This document shows positions 62,612 to 64,000 of a stretch of DNA of 64,000 bases, piece by piece (positions within the stretch are counted from its first letter, which is position 1; every line of letters begins with the position of its first letter). Made by a program: the position numbers and the translations under genes. Origin of the DNA: Streptomyces lavendulae subsp. lavendulae (GTDB lineage Bacteria; Actinomycetota; Actinomycetes; Streptomycetales; Streptomycetaceae); the NCBI RefSeq assembly GCF_002803845.1, contig NZ_CP024985.1, positions 124,001 through 188,000 on the forward strand, written 5' to 3'. The notes beneath the pieces were generated by a model, which saw only the letters and a list, made by a program, of their open reading frames with translations, had not been told where the DNA came from and did no database searches.

Positions 62612-64000
62612 ACAACCGGCATACCGCGACGATCAGCAGCCGTCAGCCCCCGACACAACGTAAAAATCCTCAGTATGTCACCGCGCAGGCCGCGGCCGAT
62701 GCCGGCAGGTCTGCGTTTCGTGTATCCGATCCGGCGAACGACGCCATCCAGCTCGGCTCCCCGTACGTCACCACGGACTCGACCGCGACGCTGATCGTGC
62801 TCACCGGGCAGGCATCGAAGACAATCGCCGAACAGCAGAAGGCCATAGCCGAAGCACACGCCAAGAACGCCCAAGAAGAAGCCGCCAACGCCAAGGCCCT
62901 TGCCAACCAGGCGCAGGAAGACACCAAGGCCGCCTACCAGCACTCCGCCAACGCGGCCGGTTACGCCGCTGACGCCCGCGGCTACGCCAAGGAAGCCCTT
63001 GGCTACTCAGCCGAGGCCGCCACGTCCGCGTCCCTGGCCGCGGCCTCCCTGGCCCGCACCACCGAATTCGGCCGCCAGGCGGCAGAAGACGCCGTCGCAG
63101 CAGACCAGGCCGCAGACCGCTCCGAAGGCCACGCCAAGGACGCACGCAACTCCGCCGACCAGGCAGCCCTCGACGCCACCGCCGCCCGCAACGCGGCAGC
63201 CCAGGCCGAACAGGACGCCAAGGCAGCCCGCACAGCGGCCGACCGCGCCGCCACCGAAGCCGAACAAGCGGCGAAGGACGCCGACAAGTACGCCAAGGAA
63301 GCCCAGGAATCAGCCGACCGCGCCGAGAAGGCCGCCAAGGCGAAACAGATCAACGCCGGAACCGTCGTCGACCAGACCGGTGGCTCCATCGGCAACATGT
63401 TCTACGCCGTCAAGCGCATCGACAAAATCGGGGATCCCCAGACGGTAAAGAAGACCGAAGCCTGCGACAGCTGGATCGACAAGCTCGCCTACAGGGGCGG
63501 CTGCACCGTCACGGTGAAGATCCGGTACAAGGCACTCCTCGACCTGTACCTGTGTAACGCGCCGGTCCTGGACCCATCGAAGTCCACGTGTCCCGCTGAT
63601 GCGACGACCTATCTGGGCGAGTACCCGACTGCGGAACTGTCCCAAGAGCTCACGCACACCATCACGATGGCCGAATACCAGGCGACCGTAGACCCAGTCG
63701 ACATCCTCTTCGGCAGCTGGATCAAGTGCGTTCAGAAAATCGTACCCGGCGGCGAGAACGGAAGCTGGGGCGGATGCGCCTGGGCCGGGGTGGACGTCGC
63801 CCTCCTGTTCTCAGGGAAAATCCTCAGGCCGATCGCTGACGCCGTCAGGGCGGCTGATGCCGCCGCCAGGACCGGTATCGGCGTCGCGGACGCCTACAAG
63901 GCCCTGCGCACGCTTGGCCTGACCGAGACCGCTATCGAGGGTATCGGCGCCAGAGCACTGAGCGGATTCGCCGAAATGTGCGCCACCAAACCAAGGGCCA

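Larger units (their letters stand above)
61525..62673. mobile_element. IS630-family element inserted at TA
   Basis: 1149 bp bounded by related ends (CTGAGGTTTTTGGCG at the left; complement of CTGAGGATTTTTACG at the right) and flanked by TA at 61523-61524 and 62674-62675. It contains two overlapping leftward transposase frames. Excision of element plus one TA restores the host frame AYVTAQ. Confidence 0.93.
58736..64000 (+). pseudogene. Large polymorphic-toxin-like secreted protein, split by IS630, 3' end outside window
   Basis: Part 1 (58736-61524) and part 2 (62676-64000) join into one frame of at least 1371 codons once the IS630 element and one TA copy are removed (TA + T gives the TAT codon, then GTC ACC). 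Order: basic N-terminus with a hydrophobic leader (TSVVAIAVLGGLAIQPAVL); a globular domain (AEQWRQDQCLMTDVLRLGG, LSKWVAERFWTEEG); a ricin-type lectin domain with three repeats (QQWQMF, QTWEYN, QQFDI; residues ~380-515); a ~550-residue Ala/Lys/Glu-rich coiled coil crossing the insertion; then a Cys-containing pre-toxin region (DSWIDKLAYRGGCTVTV, VDILFGSWIKCVQKI). The effector domain should lie right of the window. As it stands, translation ends at TGA 61526-61528 after 930 residues without an effector. Confidence 0.85.

Noticed and set aside
1..64000. CRISPR array, tRNA or rRNA genes
   Set aside because: No regularly spaced identical repeats with unique spacers were seen; the only tandem repeats are the coding 36-bp units. 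No cloverleaf with a CCA-type end or rRNA signature was recognised.

Overview
The window is high-GC actinobacterial DNA and almost certainly Streptomyces. The grounds are strong third-position GC bias, GTG starts, Streptomyces-type conserved families (DUF6207, DUF6461, DUF4241, replication-relaxation, MobF relaxase) and many insertion sequences of the ISL3, IS5, IS256, IS630, IS3 and IS701 types. No rRNA, tRNA or CRISPR array was seen. The density of IS elements and broken genes after 18.7 kb resembles a chromosome arm or an integrated/linear plasmid region (inference).

Region 1 (1-18.7 kb) is a nonribosomal peptide (NRPS) gene cluster. Leftward it encodes an MbtH-like protein, a SAM methyltransferase, an adenylation domain interrupted by an FkbM-type methyltransferase with its carrier protein (PCP), a free-standing condensation (C) protein, and a large NRPS read as PCP-C-A-PCP-C-A-PCP-TE that runs off the left edge. 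Rightward from a shared intergenic region it encodes a C-A-PCP NRPS whose C domain is degenerate, an aspartyl/asparaginyl hydroxylase-like 2-oxoglutarate oxygenase, and an ATP-grasp ligase. The architecture suggests a short modified peptide: an O-methylated (or otherwise methylated) starter, a Val-like residue, an unassigned residue and a Thr-like residue supplied by the right arm. It could be hydroxylated by the oxygenase and extended or capped by the ATP-grasp enzyme. I do not recognise the known product.

Region 2 (18.7-24.5 kb) holds an IS3 remnant, a complete ISL3-type element carrying a DUF4241 passenger gene, a cluster of GTGTCACGC motifs, and an IS5-type element with an accessory gene.

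Region 3 (24.5-30.4 kb) contains a two-component system whose kinase has an unusual C-terminal membrane/extracellular extension, a PAP2 phosphatase converging on it, small conserved Streptomyces genes, and a set of GGGCAAGCC/GGCTTGCCC palindromes.

Region 4 (30.4-43.5 kb) is the remains of one or more conjugative elements: two MobF relaxase remnants, an integrase fragment and a broken replication-relaxation gene. Intact genes among them are a membrane PQQ-propeller protein, a PadR regulator with a membrane protein, an AraC regulator and a small secreted protein. An IS256 element has cut a membrane-protein gene.

Region 5 (43.5-58.3 kb) has a second two-component system, a secreted alpha/beta hydrolase, an IS5 element inserted at CTAG exactly at the hydrolase stop codon, a protein built from 36-bp repeats, a frameshifted zinc-ribbon gene, an intact ISL3 element, a second CTAG-flanked IS5 copy, further transposase wreckage, a GYD protein and a truncated secreted HNH nuclease.

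Region 6 (58.7-64.0 kb) is a large secreted polymorphic-toxin-like gene (leader, ricin-type lectin, long Ala-rich coiled coil, pre-toxin region). An IS630 element splits it at a TA dinucleotide, and removing the element restores the reading frame exactly. The C-terminal effector lies beyond the window.
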